From positions 1,240,001-1,304,000 of the forward strand of contig NZ_JALDST010000001.1 in assembly GCF_022747945.1 (NCBI RefSeq): DNA of 64,000 nucleotides. The letters are read 5' to 3'. Positions 62,551-64,000 of the stretch are shown piece after piece; position 1 is the stretch's first letter; each line of letters begins with the position of its first letter. Origin of the DNA: Micromonospora sp. R77. GTDB taxonomy: Bacteria; Actinomycetota; Actinomycetes; Mycobacteriales; Micromonosporaceae. A program made the position numbers and the translations under genes. The notes beneath the pieces are model-generated. The model was not told the origin of the DNA. It made no database searches and was given only the letters and a program-made list of their open reading frames with translations.

Positions 62551-63483
62551 TCAGTCGACCAGGGTGCGGCCGGTGAGGTGCAGGAAGACGTCTTCCAGGC
62601 TGCTGCGTCGGACCAGCACTCCGGCCGGGACCAGACCGCGCGCGGTGACCTGGTCGACGGCGGCGTCGCCGTCGGAGACGTAGAGCAGGACGCGGTCGGG
62701 CAGCACCTCGACCCGCTCGCCCAGGCCGTCGAGCTTGCCGGCGAAGGGCTCCTGCGACTCGGCGGCGAAGCGCAGCTCCACCACCTCGCGGGTGGAGTGC
62801 TCCTCGATCAGCGCCCGGGGCGAGCCCTCGGCGACGATCCGGCCGCCGTCCATCACCACGAGACGGTCGCAGAGCTGCTCGGCCTCGTCCATGTAGTGCG
62901 TGGTGAGCACCAGCGTGACGCCCTGCTGCTTGAGTCGGAACAACCGCTCCCAGACCAGATGGCGGGCCTGCGGGTCGAGCCCGGTGGTCGGCTCGTCGAG
63001 CAGCACGATCTCGGGATTGTTGACCAGCGATCTCGCGATCGTCAGACGGCGCTTCATGCCGCCGGAGAGCGGCTCGACCTTGCTGTCGGCCCGCTCGGCG
63101 AGCTGGACGAAGTCGAGCAGCTCGGCGGCGCGCTCCCGCGCCACCCGGCGCGGAATGCCGAAGTAGCGCGCGTAGGTGGTGAGGTTCTCCCGGACGGTCA
63201 GCTCGGGGTCGAGGTTGTCCAGCTGGGGGCAGACGCCCAGCCGGGCCCGGATGGCGGTGCCCTCGCGCACCGGGTCCATGCCGAGGATGCGCAGCTCACC
63301 ACCGGTGGGCGGCGAGATGCACCCGATCATCCGCATGGTGGAGGACTTGCCTGCGCCGTTCGGGCCGAGAAAGCCGAACGCCTCGCCGGGCCGCACCTCG
63401 ACGTCGATGCCGTCGACGGCGGTGAAGTCGCCGAACCGCTTCACCAGCCCCCGCGCCCGGATGAGTGGTTGCGCTGTGGTCAC
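62551..63483 (-). CDS. ABC transporter ATP-binding protein (NodI-like)
   Basis: The 310-residue ATPase has Walker A GPNGAGKSST, Q-loop CPQLDNLD, signature EPLSGGMKRRLTIARSL, Walker B EIVLLDEPTTGLDPQ and H in LTTHYMDEAEQL. The sequence is of the NodI/DrrA exporter type. The GTG start at 63483 follows a TAGGGT -10 box by six bases, so leaderless. Its likely partners are the two ABC-2 permeases at 55845-57461, now separated by an inserted block. Confidence 0.93.
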   Translation of the reverse strand: MTTAQPLIRARGLVKRFGDFTAVDGIDVEVRPGEAFGFLGPNGAGKSSTMRMIGCISPPTGGELRILGMDPVREGTAIRARLGVCPQLDNLDPELTVRENLTTYARYFGIPRRVARERAAELLDFVQLAERADSKVEPLSGGMKRRLTIARSLVNNPEIVLLDEPTTGLDPQARHLVWERLFRLKQQGVTLVLTTHYMDEAEQLCDRLVVMDGGRIVAEGSPRALIEEHSTREVVELRFAAESQEPFAGKLDGLGERVEVLPDRVLLYVSDGDAAVDQVTARGLVPAGVLVRRSSLEDVFLHLTGRTLVD

Positions 63484-63489
63484 CGACCG

Positions 63490-63495
63490 ACCCTA
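63490..63495 (-). promoter_or_regulatory. -10 box for leaderless ABC ATPase transcript
   Basis: TAGGGT on the minus strand lies six bases before the GTG at 63483. The -35 is not obvious. Confidence 0.45.
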
Positions 63496-63778
63496 ACCGG
63501 GGGCACCGACACCATCGACCGATAAACCCGGGACCTGCGGCGGCATCTCCACTACGCAGAGCTATCACGGTTACGCATCGTGATCTGCGGTCCGGCCGCC
63601 GGGCCGTCCCGTCACGACTGATTGCCGTGGGGCAAGCGCCCCCATAGTGGACAGATCGTTTTCGGACGCCGCCGAAACGGCCACAGCCGCTCGGCAACAC
63701 CCGCAAATATAGTGAAAATTGTTTCAGTATTGCCGTGCGCTGAGTAGTTGAGGACACATTTCCGTGACTTAGCGGAAT

Positions 63779-63792
63779 CATTGCCGGCAATG
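63779..63792. promoter_or_regulatory. 14-bp perfect palindrome, candidate operator
   Basis: CATTGCCGGCAATG is an exact palindrome in an unusually AT-rich stretch (about 63700-63800) of the 346-bp gap between the divergent ABC ATPase and the last gene. It lies 24 bp before the TATCGT -10 box, next to the -35 position, so it could bind a regulator of the right-hand gene. Confidence 0.55.
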
Positions 63793-63815
63793 TTCCATGG
63801 CGTACCTGATTCGCG

Positions 63816-63821
63816 TATCGT
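63816..63821 (+). promoter_or_regulatory. -10 box for the last, partial gene
   Basis: TATCGT lies eight bases before the GTG at 63830, with a possible -35 TTCCAT at 63793-63798 (17-base spacer). No ribosome-binding site is present. Confidence 0.45.
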
Positions 63822-63829
63822 GCCCCCTC

Positions 63830-64000
63830 GTGTCATCCGTTCGGAACGGCCCCTCGGTGCCGCTGCCACCCGAGGACGAGGCGGTCGCCGACCCGTCCTG
63901 GGCCGACGACGGGCCCAGCCACCCGCACCACGACCCTCGCGAACTCGCCGCCCGTTTCGAGGACGAGAAACCGGGGCGCACGCTCTCCGGGCCGGTCGGG
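63830..64000 (+). CDS. Partial gene at right edge, possibly transporter N-terminus
   Basis: Only 57 codons are in the window, from GTG 63830 (VSSVRNGPSVPLPPEDEAVA ... DPRELAARFEDEKPGRTLSG). It has an acidic, Pro-rich start and then an amphipathic stretch, a pattern seen before the first membrane span of TRAP-type fused permeases, but this resemblance is weak. Codon use (G/C in third positions) supports it as coding. The rest lies beyond the window. Confidence 0.5.
   Translation, partial: MSSVRNGPSVPLPPEDEAVADPSWADDGPSHPHHDPRELAARFEDEKPGRTLSGPVG

Overview
The window is very GC-rich (roughly 70% by eye), with frequent GTG starts, dense head-to-tail genes that often overlap by 4 bp (ATGA/GTGA), an XRE-DUF397 pair, an F420-type luciferase-like oxidoreductase, a DivIVA-domain protein and many apparently leaderless promoters (a TANNNT-like -10 box 6-8 nt before the start codon). 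This points to an actinobacterium, most likely Micromonosporaceae and probably Micromonospora or a close relative. The genus is inferred from gene content and style; no rRNA is present.

Layout. 0-5.8 kb: the start of an ABC ATPase, an AbiEi-N/DUF559 protein bracketed by two similar palindromic elements, a secreted DUF3103-like protein, an acyl-CoA-dehydrogenase-fold flavoprotein and a small DivIVA-domain operon facing an XRE-DUF397 pair. 6.1-8.4 kb: a visibly less GC-rich accessory patch with a putative PD-(D/E)XK nuclease, a small Cys/His protein and an unknown gene. 8.4-21.8 kb: mostly housekeeping and metabolism (prolyl oligopeptidase, a VapBC-like toxin-antitoxin pair, site-2 protease, alditol oxidase, ArsR/SRPBCC pair, a two-component system whose kinase is frameshifted, a second acyl-CoA-dehydrogenase-like enzyme).

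22.1-30.9 kb is the most unusual part and reads as a biological-conflict locus. On the minus strand a winged-helix protein overlaps a 1104-residue protein with an N-terminal AAA/STAND-like ATPase and a C-terminal HerA/FtsK-like ATPase. Diverging from it, a Trypco1-type (CU044_2847 family) small protein precedes a 1356-residue trypsin-STAND NTPase-WD40 protein with about 13-14 WD repeats. The expected logic is sensing by the propellers, NTP-dependent switching and protease activation; this is inference from the domain order.

31-46 kb: a secreted GH10-CBM13-GH62 xylan-degrading enzyme with its own promoter and CGAAA-N-TTTCG operators, a TetR/SnoaL-like divergent pair, a second toxin-antitoxin pair, an XRE-led oxidoreductase/esterase/ene-reductase operon, tRNA-Met(CAT), an M16 peptidase operon and a frameshifted FAD amine oxidase coupled to an MMPL transporter. 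48.7-57.5 kb: tRNA-Asn, an ABC-2 transporter, a two-component system, a polyprenyl synthetase whose reading frame is disturbed, a YihY/BrkB protein and two ABC-2 permeases. 57.6-62.5 kb: a DHFR-family pseudogene, a secreted metallo-beta-lactamase/lamin-tail protein with a coupled secreted partner, a 74-bp palindrome, a 28-bp tandem repeat and an IS110-family insertion sequence. These sit between the two permeases and an ABC ATPase (62.5-63.5 kb) that looks like their partner. The window ends inside a new plus-strand gene.

Five genes look disrupted: the sensor kinase, the amine oxidase, the polyprenyl synthetase, a DHFR-family remnant and one copy of a duplicated mini-gene. In the first three the break is one or two bases in GC-rich sequence, so base-calling error is a serious alternative to real pseudogenisation.
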